Numbered from the stretch's first letter, positions 34,714 to 43,932 are shown. The stretch: DNA of 64,000 bases from Enterocloster alcoholdehydrogenati (GCF_013282095.1 NZ_BLTJ01000005.1:62001-126000); one strand, 5' to 3'. Notes: generated by a model not told the origin, from the sequence alone. Numbers and translations: made by a program.

Positions 34714-35676
34714 ATGGAAAATAAAAAGAAAAAACGGATTGTCATCGCCCTGGGCGGAAATGCCCTTGGAAACACACTCCCAGAACAGATGAAGGCTGTT
34801 AAGATCACGGCCAAAGCGATCGTGGATCTGATCCAGGAAGGCTGCGAGGTCATCGTAGCCCATGGAAACGGGCCTCAGGTTGGCATGATCAACAACGCCA
34901 TGGCCGCGTTAAGCCGTGAAGATGCCAACCAGCCCAACACGCCTCTCTCCGTCTGTGTTGCCATGAGCCAGGCTTACATTGGCTATGATCTGCAGAACGC
35001 TTTAAGAGAAGAACTTTATAACCGCGATATCTACGATATCCCGGTAGCTACCATGATCACTCAGGTCAGAGTCGACGCCGATGACCCTGCATTTGAAACG
35101 CCTTCCAAGCCAATCGGCCACTTTATGACAAAAGAACAGGCCCAGGCTGCAGAGGAAAAATACGGCTATATCATGAAGGAGGATGCAGGCCGCGGCTACC
35201 GTCGTGTGGTTGCCTCTCCCAAACCTGCCGAGATCGTTGAAATCGGTGCCATCCGCTCTCTGGTGAATTCCGGCCAGCTGGTAATCGCCTGCGGCGGAGG
35301 CGGTATCCCCGTAACCCGTCAGGGAAACCATTTAAGAGGAGCCAGCGCCGTAATCGATAAGGACTTTGCAAGCGAACTGCTGGCGGAAAATCTGGATGCC
35401 GATTTCCTCATTATACTCACCGCCGTGGAAAAGGTTGCCATTCACTTCGGAAAGCCGGAAGAAAAATGGCTGGATGAGCTTGACACGGAGGAAGCGAGAA
35501 AATATATTAAAGAGGGACATTTTGCTCCCGGATCCATGCTCCCTAAAGTACAGGCTGCCGTTAAGTTCGCAGAATCCAAGCCGGGACGCACTGCTCTCAT
35601 TACCCTGCTTGAAAAGGCAAAAGACGGAATCACAGGGAAAACCGGCACACACATCCATTTGGGACAGATCAACTAA
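34714..35676 (+). CDS. arcC: Carbamate kinase
   Basis: The start at 34714 (AAAAGGGGTAAG upstream) gives 320 residues, MENKKKKRIVIALGGNALG... A longer frame upstream lies in the ygeW-arcC hairpin region and is rejected. Amino-acid kinase motifs are IALGGNAL, VAHGNGPQVG, IACGGGGIPV and IDKDFASELLAENL. The enzyme makes ATP from carbamoyl phosphate and ADP, releasing carbamate (CO2 and ammonia). Beside ygeW it supplies the energy-yielding step of purine-ring breakdown, as yqeA does near ygeW in E. coli. It is followed after 164 bases by the purine permease. Confidence 0.95.
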   Translation: MENKKKKRIVIALGGNALGNTLPEQMKAVKITAKAIVDLIQEGCEVIVAHGNGPQVGMINNAMAALSREDANQPNTPLSVCVAMSQAYIGYDLQNALREELYNRDIYDIPVATMITQVRVDADDPAFETPSKPIGHFMTKEQAQAAEEKYGYIMKEDAGRGYRRVVASPKPAEIVEIGAIRSLVNSGQLVIACGGGGIPVTRQGNHLRGASAVIDKDFASELLAENLDADFLIILTAVEKVAIHFGKPEEKWLDELDTEEARKYIKEGHFAPGSMLPKVQAAVKFAESKPGRTALITLLEKAKDGITGKTGTHIHLGQIN

Positions 35677-35840
35677 ATATTTACATATGCGCACACCTGT
35701 GCGCCCGGCCCTGCAGCGGTGCACAGGTATATATGAATACGAAATGTCCGCCGGGTCAGCCACCCCCCATCCATACGGTATATACGTTCCGGACATGGGA
35801 TCCAAGGTATATCTATTCTCAGGTAAAGGAGAAGAAACAT

Positions 35841-37172
35841 ATGACTGCACGCAAACAATGCGCGTCCCTGTTTGAACTGGACGGCGCTCCCAAAATGAGT
35901 CAGGCCATCCCTCTGGCTTTACAGCACGTAGTTGCAATGATCGTAGGCTGCGTTACTCCTGCGATCATCATTTCCGGCGCAGCCGGGATCGATACGGCAG
36001 ATCGGGTGCTTTTGATCCAGGCATCTCTGGTGGTATCTGCTCTGTCTACACTTTTACAGCTGTTCCCCATTGGAAGAAAGAACGGCTTTCATCTGGGTTC
36101 CGCCCTGCCCGTTATTCTGGGCGTAAGCTTTGCCTATGTACCCAGTATGCAGGCCATTGCCGAAACAAGCGGGATCGCCGCCATTTTAGGGGCGCAGATC
36201 GCAGGCGGTATCTGCGCGGTTGTGGTAGGGCTTTCAATCAAAAAAATCCGCAGATTTTTCCCGCCTCTGATCGCAGGAACCGTTGTATTTACCATCGGGC
36301 TTTCTCTTTATCCAACCGCTATCAACTATATGGCGGGCGGCACCGGACAGCCCGGCTACGGCTCCTGGCAAAACTGGACCGTGGCTATCTTCACACTGGT
36401 CGTTGTGACCGCGCTGAACCATTTCGCAAAAGGATTCTTAAAGCTTGCCTCCATACTGATCGGTATGATCGCAGGCTATATCTTCTCCAGTTTCTTCGGA
36501 ATGGTAAGCTTTACAAACGTTGCGGAAGCCGGAGTCTTTCAGCTGCCTCAGATCATGCACTTTGGCATTACATTTGAACCATCCGCCTGCGTAGCCATTG
36601 GCCTGCTCTTTGTAATCAACTCCGTTCAGGCCATCGGCGATTTTTCTGCCACTACAGCAGGCGGCCTGGATCGTGAGCCAACTACAGGCGAACTTCACGG
36701 AGCGATCCTGGGATACGGCGTATCCAATATATTCGGCGCCTTTTTAGGGTGTCTCCCCACCGCTACCTACAGCCAGAACGTAGGAATCGTAGCTACCACA
36801 AAGGTGGTAAACCGCGTGACCCTGGGACTTTCCGCCCTGATCATCCTTACCGCAGGACTGTTCCCCAAGTTTTCTGCACTCCTTACCACCATTCCTTATG
36901 CGGTTCTTGGCGGAGCTACCGTATCTGTATTTGCCTCCATTGCCATGACTGGCATGAAACTTGTCATGACGGAAAACATGAACTACCGCAACACCTCTAT
37001 CGTTGGGCTTGCGGCCGCTTTGGGAATGGGTGTATCACAGGCCTCCGCTTCACTGGCCGCTTTCCCCGACTGGGTGACTACTATTTTCGGCAAGTCTCCC
37101 GTTGTAATCGCTACCTTAGTTGCTGTTTTCTTAAATGTAACCCTTCCCAAGGATAAGACCGCAGAAAAATAG
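35841..37172 (+). CDS. NCS2-family nucleobase permease (xanthine/urate type)
   Basis: The start at 35841 follows GTAAAGGAGAAG and gives 443 residues, MTARKQCASLFELDG... About 13-14 hydrophobic spans are present. The NCS2 signature reads YSQNVGIVATTK (residues 310-321), and LQHVVAMIVGCVTPAIII is the usual TM1. Such carriers take up xanthine, urate or uracil with protons. An odd point is that the helix-8 glutamate found in XanQ, UraA and UapA appears as Q263 (SVQAIGD), and the XanQ D304 position appears as Tyr (LGYGVSN). It closes the rightward purine operon, and its placement suggests a purine or related heterocycle as substrate. Confidence 0.88.
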   Translation: MTARKQCASLFELDGAPKMSQAIPLALQHVVAMIVGCVTPAIIISGAAGIDTADRVLLIQASLVVSALSTLLQLFPIGRKNGFHLGSALPVILGVSFAYVPSMQAIAETSGIAAILGAQIAGGICAVVVGLSIKKIRRFFPPLIAGTVVFTIGLSLYPTAINYMAGGTGQPGYGSWQNWTVAIFTLVVVTALNHFAKGFLKLASILIGMIAGYIFSSFFGMVSFTNVAEAGVFQLPQIMHFGITFEPSACVAIGLLFVINSVQAIGDFSATTAGGLDREPTTGELHGAILGYGVSNIFGAFLGCLPTATYSQNVGIVATTKVVNRVTLGLSALIILTAGLFPKFSALLTTIPYAVLGGATVSVFASIAMTGMKLVMTENMNYRNTSIVGLAAALGMGVSQASASLAAFPDWVTTIFGKSPVVIATLVAVFLNVTLPKDKTAEK

Positions 37173-37210
37173 TAACGATTCAGAAATGCACAAACTCCTT
37201 TATGCCACAT

Positions 37211-37276
37211 CAATATGCCCCTTTTCAGACCAGACAGGGCTTTCATCTGCCTTTGAGTCCGAAAGGGGGCATATTG
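37211..37276 (+). terminator. Terminator of the rightward purine operon
   Basis: CAATATGCCCC ... GGGGCATATTG (with further pairing inside) forms a strong stem, followed by a modest CTTTG. The T-run is short. Confidence 0.6.
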
Positions 37277-37397
37277 CTTTGATACTGCATTTACCGGTGT
37301 TTTTAAGGCCAAACCTATCCTCTTGACCGCCGGCCAGCGCGGGTCTCTCAGACAGACTTTCCCTTCTGCACCCAAACGGCCCCCGGATACAGACAAC

Positions 37398-37429
37398 AAA
37401 AACAGGAGACCAGCTATCTGATCTCCTGT
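37398..37429 (-). terminator. Terminator of tRNA-Leu
   Basis: On the minus strand the 8-bp stem ACAGGAGA/TCTCCTGT is followed by TTTTTG, just after the tRNA 3' end. Confidence 0.8.
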
Positions 37430-37437
37430 CTGATTCG

Positions 37438-37521
37438 TGCAGAAGAAGGGAGTCGAACCCTCAAGGTATTACTACCACACGGACCTGAACCGTGCGCGTC
37501 TGCCAATTCCGCCACTTCTGC
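37438..37521 (-). tRNA. tRNA-Leu (anticodon CAG)
   Basis: The 84-base gene folds as a class II tRNA. The acceptor is GCAGAAG/CTTCTGC with discriminator A, the D-arm has GGCGGAATTGGCAGAC, the anticodon stem-loop is CACGG-TTCAGGT-CCGTG with anticodon CAG, a long variable arm follows, and the T-arm has GGGTTCGACTCCC. The CCA end is not encoded. It has its own consensus promoter and terminator. It reads CUG leucine codons. Confidence 0.95.
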
Positions 37522-37577
37522 ATCTATTATATTTGATTGTGATCCAGACTCATTGGTCTGTCTCAGCAACGTAGATT

Positions 37578-37606
37578 ATTATAACGGACATGGAGAATTT
37601 TGTCAA
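37578..37606 (-). promoter_or_regulatory. Consensus promoter of tRNA-Leu
   Basis: On the minus strand TTGACA (37601-37606) and TATAAT (37578-37583), both perfect consensus, are 17 bases apart. Confidence 0.9.
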
Positions 37607-37679
37607 CGGTTTTTTTAACTTTTTTACACCCGTTCCACTTTCAGAAATCATCCTGCCTTAACAGATTGGGATGTACCCT

Positions 37680-38678
37680 CTAATCCAGTTCCTTTAGCAG
37701 TTCATACACTCTTTTTCTGGTTAGTTCCATGGCCTTCTGACTGAACGCCATATCCTGCATACTTCCGCCTTCAAATTCTTCTCCCGCAGCCTTTGAAGCA
37801 GCTTCTTTTTCTTTAATCCAGGATCGCTCCTGAAGAGTAAGTGCCTTCATATCCTGCGGGGCCTTCAGCTGACCTAACGCGCCCCAAAGCCCATTTAGAA
37901 CCGAATCCCACAGACTGTACTGCTCTCTGGATATATCATTTAATTCTAACTGTGTATTGGCTGCCTGCAGCTTCTGATCCAGTTCTTCCATTTTTTCTTC
38001 CGCAGAAGCTACCGTTTCCCGTATATTCTCTGCCAGATCTGTTCCCACAAAACCGTACTGATGTGCATCATTGCCAATGGCATAAAAAGAAAGTTTTGTC
38101 TCCCCGCACACAAGCCAGCGATTCAGTTCTTCTGACCGCTCCTGCGCCGGCGTTCCGGGCACGTAGAGTGTAACCGTTTCTGTATCTTCCAGTCCATAGG
38201 CATCTGTATACTTATAAAGAACCCCATCCTGTACTGCCTCTGTTCCCACCGGGTTCTCATATTCCAGGGATAAAATCTTTGCACTGTATGTATACTCACT
38301 GACAGGGCGAAACTCTGCAAGCTGACCGGTAAACACAGACTGATATATAACACCCTTTGGATATGACTGGCCTGTTTCTCCCATATTGCTGTCCTGATAT
38401 TCTCCCCAAAAGCCGCCGTCCGGCTGGATTGTAAATTTCGTTTGCCACGCTCCTGCGCCGGAGGAAAATATGAATACAATATTTTTAAGTTCTCCAAAGG
38501 ACATTGTATCTGCAGCTGCCGAATCATTCTCTGTCACTGCGCTTTCTGCCGCCAGTTCCTGCACCGCCGTTTCATCGAAAGACGCTGCTTTCTCTTTCCT
38601 GACACAGCCCGCCGCAGCCAGCGCCACTGCCAAAGCGGTACATATTGCCAGTCTGCGAACCTGTAACCTTTTTCTCAT
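37680..38678 (-). CDS. Lipoprotein with C-terminal LprI/DUF1311-like domain
   Basis: The start at 38678 follows AGGAGGAAGAGG and gives 332 residues. Residues 1-25 are a lipoprotein signal (basic MRKRLQVRR, hydrophobic core, lipobox LAAAGC). The central region (about 65-210) is a beta-rich domain I do not recognise. The C-terminal 100 residues are helical with LNDISREQYSLWDSVLNGLW and LQERSWIKEKE, the pattern of the lysozyme-inhibitor LprI/DUF1311 domain. It should be anchored on the outer face of the membrane. It may bind cell-wall enzymes, but this is inference. It appears to be monocistronic. Confidence 0.75.
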   Translation of the reverse strand: MRKRLQVRRLAICTALAVALAAAGCVRKEKAASFDETAVQELAAESAVTENDSAAADTMSFGELKNIVFIFSSGAGAWQTKFTIQPDGGFWGEYQDSNMGETGQSYPKGVIYQSVFTGQLAEFRPVSEYTYSAKILSLEYENPVGTEAVQDGVLYKYTDAYGLEDTETVTLYVPGTPAQERSEELNRWLVCGETKLSFYAIGNDAHQYGFVGTDLAENIRETVASAEEKMEELDQKLQAANTQLELNDISREQYSLWDSVLNGLWGALGQLKAPQDMKALTLQERSWIKEKEAASKAAGEEFEGGSMQDMAFSQKAMELTRKRVYELLKELD

Positions 38679-38787
38679 CCGCCCTCTTCCTCCTGTTTTG
38701 TGTAAATACATGAGATTTTATTTACCTCCCTGACAAAAAGTATACTGTAATTACTGCAAATAAGCCAGGAAAATCTGCTGTTTTCGC

Positions 38788-38831
38788 AAAAACCCCCCGA
38801 AAAACCAGCACGGCCGGTTTTCCGGGAGGTT
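38788..38831 (-). terminator. Terminator of pheST
   Basis: On the minus strand CCTCCCGGAAAACC pairs with GGTTTTTCGGGGGG, followed by TTTTTG, shortly after the pheT stop. Confidence 0.85.
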
Positions 38832-38863
38832 CATGATTTTTTATCTTTTTCCCTGCAGCCTGC

Positions 38864-41296
38864 TTACGCTCTCAGCTCAATCCCAAGTTCCTTTAAACCA
38901 CTTAAAATCTTGTTCATCACAGCCGTTACTTCCTTCTCCTCCAGGGTATGATCCTTGGCGCGGAAGGTAATGGAGTAGGCAACAGACTTGTGGCCTGCCA
39001 GCACCTGAGCACCTTCGTAAATATCAAACAGATGGCAGCTTTCTAAGATCTTTCCGCCTCTCTGACTGATCACATCCTCAATCTGTCCTACCAGGATCTT
39101 CTTTGGAACTACCATACTGATATCCCTGGTAACAGCCGGGAATTTGGCAATGCCCGTGTATTTCCGATCAAAGGTGGTAAATTCTGTTATGGCAGGCATA
39201 TCGATCACAGCCACATAAGCCCTGTCGCCGATCTTATAGTTTTGGGCCACTTCAGGGTGTACCTCACCTAAGAATCCTACTGTATGTCCCTCATAAACAA
39301 TATCTGCTTTTCTGCCGGGATGCAGGTATGGGTGATCCCCGTTCGGATCATAATGAACCTTTTTGTTCATTCCCACCTTATCGAAGAATTCCTCTACCAC
39401 TCCCTTCATGTCAAAGAAATCTCCGTTTCCGTACATACCAAGAGTAAACTGCATACGCTCATCCGGCAGCTCTGTTAGAGGAAGCGCCTTGGGACGGTAT
39501 ACATTTGCAAGCTCATAGAGGCGAACTTCTTTATTGCGGCGATTATAGTTGGTAGACAGCGATGCCAGCATACCGTTTAACGGCAGTGTTCGCATGATGC
39601 TGAAGTCCTCTCCAAGAGGATTGGAAATGGTAATGACCTTTCTTAAGCCGCTCTCCTGAGGAATCAGCAGCTTATCAAATACCCTGGGACTTTCAAAGGA
39701 ATATGTCATCCCCTGAGAGAAACCGCAAAACTCTGCCGTCTCTCTTGCCAGTTCCTCGATCATCAGCTTATAGGAAAGCTTTCCTGTTGTAGCTTCTCCG
39801 GAAGGAAGGGTGGTCGGGATCTTGTCATAACCATAAAATCTTGCCACTTCCTCTGCCAGATCTGCCATGCACAGCACGTCCTGACGCCAGCTGGGAACTA
39901 CGACCTCCTGCGTATCCTCATCATAGCCGAGATCGATTTTCTTAAAGTATGCAAGCATATCTTCTGCCAAAACGTCTGTGCCAAGCAGTTTATTGATCTT
40001 CTCTGGCTCAAACTTTACTCTTGTTTCCCCTCTCTTAACGGGGTAAACATCGATCATGCCGCCAACAACCTCACCGGCTCCCAGCTCCTTAATCAGCTGG
40101 CAGGCTCGGTTTACAGCCTCCTCTGCCGTATTGGGATCCAGACCCTTTTCATACTTGCCGGAAGCGTCCGTGCGCAGTCCCAGCTTCTTGGCAGAAAGAC
40201 GGATATTGGTGCCGTCAAAGCAGGCGCACTCAAACACCATGGCGGAAACATTGTCCGTGATTTTAGAGTTTTCACCGCCCATAATACCGGCGATTCCTAC
40301 CTGCTTTTCAGCGTCATTGATCATTAAAACTGTGGAATCCAGCTTTCTTTCCTGCCCGTCCAAGGTCTGGAATACATCTTTGTCCCCAGCGCATTTTACC
40401 ACAATTTCATGACCGGCCAGCTGGTCATAATCAAAAGCGTGCATCGGCTGTCCGTACTCTTCCATCACATAATTGGTAATATCCACAATGTTGTTGATGG
40501 GGCGGATGCCGCTGGCAGCCAGGCGGCGCTGCATCCATTCGGGTGAAGGGGCCAGCTTAATGTTCTTTACCATTCTTGCGCAGTAGCGCCTGCACAGATC
40601 GGTATTCTCTACGCGTACCTTTAAATAATCGTGAACATCCTCTCCATTGCCTGTCGCCGTAATTACCGGAGGGTGGAAGGACTTGCCGAAGGTCGCGGCC
40701 GCCTCTCTTGCGATCCCCACTACGCTGTAGCAGTCCACCCGGTTGGATGTAATCTCATACTCAAATACAACATCCCTTAACCCAAGAATACGGACTGCGT
40801 CATCACCAGGAACGCTGTCCTGCGGCAGCAGATAAATACCGCTTTCCGGAGCGTCGGGATACATATTCCGGTCAGCTCCCAGTTCCTCGACGGAGCACAT
40901 CATACCAAAGGACTCTACGCCTCTTAGTTTGCCTTTTTTGATTTTAATGCCTTCCTCAGGAAGAGGGCCGCCGTCATGGCCTCCGGCTACACGTCCGCCG
41001 TCCAGTACCACCGGAACCCTGGCTCCCACAGACTCCTTTGTGATATTTGGAGCACCTGTAACGATCTGAACCGGTTCTGTCTGGCCCACATTTACCTGGC
41101 AGACCACCAGCTTGTCTGCGTCAGGATGGCGTTCTACGGAAAGGATCTCTCCTACCACAATCTTTTCCAGGTTTTTATCTAAACAGGTATATCCTTCGAC
41201 CTTGGTGCCTGTCAGTGTCATGGCGTCTGTATACTGCTGTGCAGTCACATCCAGGTCAGGAACATATGCTTTGATCCATGATAATGCTGTGTTCAT
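38864..41296 (-). CDS. pheT: Phenylalanyl-tRNA synthetase beta subunit
   Basis: This 810-residue protein is full length. Order of domains: B1, the EMAP-like tRNA-binding domain (about 40-150, VGEILSVERHPDADKLVVCQV split for length), B3/4 editing domain (EYEITSNRVDCYSVVGIARE), B5 (about 400-475), the catalytic-like core, and the C-terminal FDX-ACB anticodon domain (YTGIAKFPAVTRDISMVVP). It forms the alpha2-beta2 synthetase that charges tRNA-Phe and proofreads Tyr. It follows pheS after 117 bases under the same T-box control. The start is preceded by AAAGGAGAACC. Confidence 0.96.
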   Translation of the reverse strand: MNTALSWIKAYVPDLDVTAQQYTDAMTLTGTKVEGYTCLDKNLEKIVVGEILSVERHPDADKLVVCQVNVGQTEPVQIVTGAPNITKESVGARVPVVLDGGRVAGGHDGGPLPEEGIKIKKGKLRGVESFGMMCSVEELGADRNMYPDAPESGIYLLPQDSVPGDDAVRILGLRDVVFEYEITSNRVDCYSVVGIAREAAATFGKSFHPPVITATGNGEDVHDYLKVRVENTDLCRRYCARMVKNIKLAPSPEWMQRRLAASGIRPINNIVDITNYVMEEYGQPMHAFDYDQLAGHEIVVKCAGDKDVFQTLDGQERKLDSTVLMINDAEKQVGIAGIMGGENSKITDNVSAMVFECACFDGTNIRLSAKKLGLRTDASGKYEKGLDPNTAEEAVNRACQLIKELGAGEVVGGMIDVYPVKRGETRVKFEPEKINKLLGTDVLAEDMLAYFKKIDLGYDEDTQEVVVPSWRQDVLCMADLAEEVARFYGYDKIPTTLPSGEATTGKLSYKLMIEELARETAEFCGFSQGMTYSFESPRVFDKLLIPQESGLRKVITISNPLGEDFSIMRTLPLNGMLASLSTNYNRRNKEVRLYELANVYRPKALPLTELPDERMQFTLGMYGNGDFFDMKGVVEEFFDKVGMNKKVHYDPNGDHPYLHPGRKADIVYEGHTVGFLGEVHPEVAQNYKIGDRAYVAVIDMPAITEFTTFDRKYTGIAKFPAVTRDISMVVPKKILVGQIEDVISQRGGKILESCHLFDIYEGAQVLAGHKSVAYSITFRAKDHTLEEKEVTAVMNKILSGLKELGIELRA

Positions 41297-41413
41297 GTTG
41301 GTTCTCCTTTATGTTTTTTTGTCGAAAAATATTGGGCGCAGGGGCCTGCCCCGCCGCACCTTCTGAAAGACAGGGACTCCCCCGTTTAAGCGCATTCTCC
41401 GATGCTTAGCCGG

Positions 41414-42433
41414 TTAAAACTGCTTAAGGAAGCGAATGTCATTCTCATAGAGCAGACGCATATCGTCGATCTCATATTTTAACAGGGCGATGCGCTCTAA
41501 GCCTACGCCGAAGGCAAAGCCCGTATATTCCTGGGGATCAATGCCGCACATTTCAAATACGTGTGGATGCACCATACCGCAGCCTAAGATCTCGATCCAG
41601 CCGGAGCCCTTACAGAAACGGCAGCCCTTTCCGCCGCACTTAAAGCAGCTTACATCCATCTCGGCGCTGGGCTCGGTGAATGGAAAATGATGGGGACGGA
41701 ATTTAACCTTTGTTTCAGCCCCGAACATTTCTTTTGCAAACTCTGCCAAGGTTCCCTTCAGATCAGAGAATGTGATATTTTTGTCGATTACCAGGCCCTC
41801 CACCTGATGGAAGGATGGGGAGTGAGTTGCATCCACTTCATCGGAGCGGAATACACGTCCTGGAGAAATCATGCGGATGGGCAGTCTGCCTGTCTCCATG
41901 ATTCTGGCCTGTACCGGGGAGGTCTGGGTGCGGAGCACGATATCCTTATTGATATAGAAGGTATCCTGTTCATCCTTTGCCGGATGGTTTGGAGGAATGT
42001 TTAATTTGGTAAAATTATACTCGTCATACTCTACCTCAGGCCCCTCCACTACCTCATATCCCATACCGACGAAAATACGCTCTACAGCTTCCAGGGCAAT
42101 GGTATTGGGATGACTGTGGCCTACGCTGTTCTTCTTTGCCGGAAGGGTTACGTCGATCACCTCGCGCTTTAACTGCTCTTCTCTGGCCTTCTTTGCCAGT
42201 GCTGTCTTAGCCTCCTCCAGGCGGCTTTCGATCACGGCCCTGGCCTCATTTACCAGCTGCCCTACCTTAGGACGATCCTCAGGAGCCACATCCTTCATGC
42301 TCTTTAAGAGGGTGGTCAGTTCTCCCTTCTTTCCCAGATAAGCGACACGGATGTCATTCAGTTTTTCGAGGCCTTCGGAAACACCAATCTGCTTCAACGC
42401 CTCTTCTTTGATCTTCTCTAACTGCTCTTTCAT
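41414..42433 (-). CDS. pheS: Phenylalanyl-tRNA synthetase alpha subunit
   Basis: This 339-residue protein has an N-terminal coiled-coil tRNA-binding domain (residues 1-85) and a class II catalytic core: motif 1 near GHSHPNTIALEAVERIF, motif 2 RVFRSDEVDATHSPSFHQVE, and motif 3 FGVGLERIALLKY. It activates phenylalanine and transfers it to tRNA-Phe together with PheT. The start follows AAAAGGAGAAGCC. The gene lies directly downstream of a T-box leader, so expression rises when uncharged tRNA-Phe builds up. Confidence 0.97.
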   Translation of the reverse strand: MKEQLEKIKEEALKQIGVSEGLEKLNDIRVAYLGKKGELTTLLKSMKDVAPEDRPKVGQLVNEARAVIESRLEEAKTALAKKAREEQLKREVIDVTLPAKKNSVGHSHPNTIALEAVERIFVGMGYEVVEGPEVEYDEYNFTKLNIPPNHPAKDEQDTFYINKDIVLRTQTSPVQARIMETGRLPIRMISPGRVFRSDEVDATHSPSFHQVEGLVIDKNITFSDLKGTLAEFAKEMFGAETKVKFRPHHFPFTEPSAEMDVSCFKCGGKGCRFCKGSGWIEILGCGMVHPHVFEMCGIDPQEYTGFAFGVGLERIALLKYEIDDMRLLYENDIRFLKQF

Positions 42434-42504
42434 GGCTTCTCCTTTTCATGTTCTCGTTCAAAAATGTACAGCAGGAACACAGTCCCGCCTGCTGTCCGCA
42501 CAAT

Positions 42505-42536
42505 AAAAAACGCCCCTTCAGTGAACTGAAGGGACG
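42505..42536 (-). terminator. T-box leader terminator of pheST
   Basis: On the minus strand the stem CGTCCCTTCAG/CTGAAGGGGCG is followed by TTTTTT. It is the OFF-state terminator of the T-box. Confidence 0.9.
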
Positions 42537-42803
42537 GATCAATATTTCCGCGGTACCACCCTGGTTCCTGTCCGTCCGTATATACGGCACATCCTTTTTA
42601 AAGGCCTGACAGGCGCTCAAAACGCTTAACGCGCGCTTACGTCACAGGCTATAAAACCGGCAGGTTTCATTCACCCATGCAGCTCCGGTGGGAAATTCAG
42701 CTTCCTATGTGAACCCGGGAACGCTTCCAGCCGATGGCCTTCCCTCTCTGTCGGAACATAAGAGCCTACTGTACACTCTCATCGCTTTTAGATATAGAAT
42801 CTA
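42505..42803 (-). promoter_or_regulatory. T-box riboswitch (tRNA-Phe) upstream of pheST
   Basis: The conserved T-box antiterminator core GGGTGGTACCGCGG is at 42548-42561 (minus strand) and is followed by the terminator at 42505-42536. The stem I region carries an AGTA-type motif near the 5' end and the specifier loop CTGAATTTCCCACCGGAGC, in which TTC (42692-42694) is the phenylalanine codon. Uncharged tRNA-Phe should pair with it and with the antiterminator bulge to allow read-through. Confidence 0.92.
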
Positions 42804-42809
42804 TTGTAA

Positions 42810-42838
42810 ATTCTAGCCGTTTCAGCAGGAAAAGTCAA
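42810..42838 (-). promoter_or_regulatory. Promoter of the pheST operon
   Basis: On the minus strand TTGACT (42833-42838) and TAGAAT (42810-42815) are 17 bases apart. Confidence 0.75.
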
Positions 42839-42867
42839 CCCCTATTTTGGATTCCGCCATTTCCTCA

Positions 42868-42896
42868 TTGACCTTCTTACGTTTTCCCGCTATCAT
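42868..42896 (+). promoter_or_regulatory. Promoter of the DNA glycosylase gene
   Basis: TTGACC (42868-42873) and TATCAT (42891-42896) are 17 bases apart. They are divergent from the pheST promoter, 30 bases away. Confidence 0.6.
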
Positions 42897-43002
42897 AGAA
42901 CTATCCCCCGGCGCACCTGCATCCTGCAAAATCATCACTGCCGGAGGATGCCTTTATCCAAAACGGATTCAAATCCCGCACCAGAGAAAGGATTCACAAC
43001 CT

Positions 43003-43905
43003 ATGAAATACACCTGCACCATCCCCTGCTTTGATCTGGAACAGACTGCCCTTTCCGGCCAGTGTTTCCGAATGATGCCCGGAAATGAACCGGGACTCTG
43101 GAACGTGATCAGCCGCGGAAAGTTTCTTTCTGTCCGCCAGGAAAATACATCTTTCACCTTTGAATGCAGCGAGGATACTCTAAGCGGCTGGCATTCCTAT
43201 TTTGACCTGTCCGCGGACTATCAGGCCATGATCGATTCCATTGACCCGGAGGATACATATCTTGCCGCGGCCGCCCAGGCCGGAAAGGGGATCCGCATCC
43301 TGCGCCAGGATCCCTGGGAAATGATCATTACCTTTGTGATCTCCCAGCAAAAGACCATCCCTGCGATTCGTTCCCTTGTAGAAGCCCTGTGCCGCGGCTA
43401 TGGAACGCCCCTCTCCGCCGTTTCAGAGTTTTCGCCTTCCCTGACTGAAAGCGGCCCACTCCCCTTTGCTTTTCCAACTCCCGAACAGCTGTGCCGCGCC
43501 TCCTTAGACGACCTGCTGGCCTTAAAGCTGGGCTACCGCGCCAAATATATCCACCGGCTCTGTAGAGATGCCGCCAGCGGTAATCTGGATCTGGATCATC
43601 TGAATGTTCTGGACTACCGGGAGGCCATGGAATATCTCACCGGATTCTACGGCATCGGAAAGAAGGTCGCAAACTGCATCTGCCTTTTCGGCCTTCACCA
43701 TATTGAGGCATTTCCTGTGGATACCTGGATCCAGAAAATCCTCATGGAGCACTATTTTGACAAAGAAAAATACCTGACCATCCCAAAAAGCCAGCTCTTC
43801 GACCATATAATCCAGGATGGTTTCGGCAGCTATGAGGGCTACGCCGGAGTAATGCAGCAATATATCTTCCATTACGAAAGAAACGTCCTTGGAGCAAACA
43901 AATAA
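43003..43905 (+). CDS. HhH-GPD DNA glycosylase, 8-oxoguanine (Ogg) type
   Basis: The start at 43003 (GAAAGGATTC upstream) gives 300 residues. An Ogg_N domain (residues 1-115; SGQCFRMMPG, GWHSYFDLSADY) is followed by the HhH-GPD domain. The helix-hairpin-helix FYGIGKKVANCICLFGL carries the catalytic lysine and IEAFPVDTWI the catalytic aspartate. These enzymes excise 8-oxoguanine and cut the strand (bifunctional glycosylase/lyase). The length and domains match bacterial OGG1-like proteins. It is transcribed alone, divergently from pheST. Confidence 0.9.
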   Translation: MKYTCTIPCFDLEQTALSGQCFRMMPGNEPGLWNVISRGKFLSVRQENTSFTFECSEDTLSGWHSYFDLSADYQAMIDSIDPEDTYLAAAAQAGKGIRILRQDPWEMIITFVISQQKTIPAIRSLVEALCRGYGTPLSAVSEFSPSLTESGPLPFAFPTPEQLCRASLDDLLALKLGYRAKYIHRLCRDAASGNLDLDHLNVLDYREAMEYLTGFYGIGKKVANCICLFGLHHIEAFPVDTWIQKILMEHYFDKEKYLTIPKSQLFDHIIQDGFGSYEGYAGVMQQYIFHYERNVLGANK

Positions 43906-43932
43906 GCACCCCCCTGTCTGCTGATGATATCC

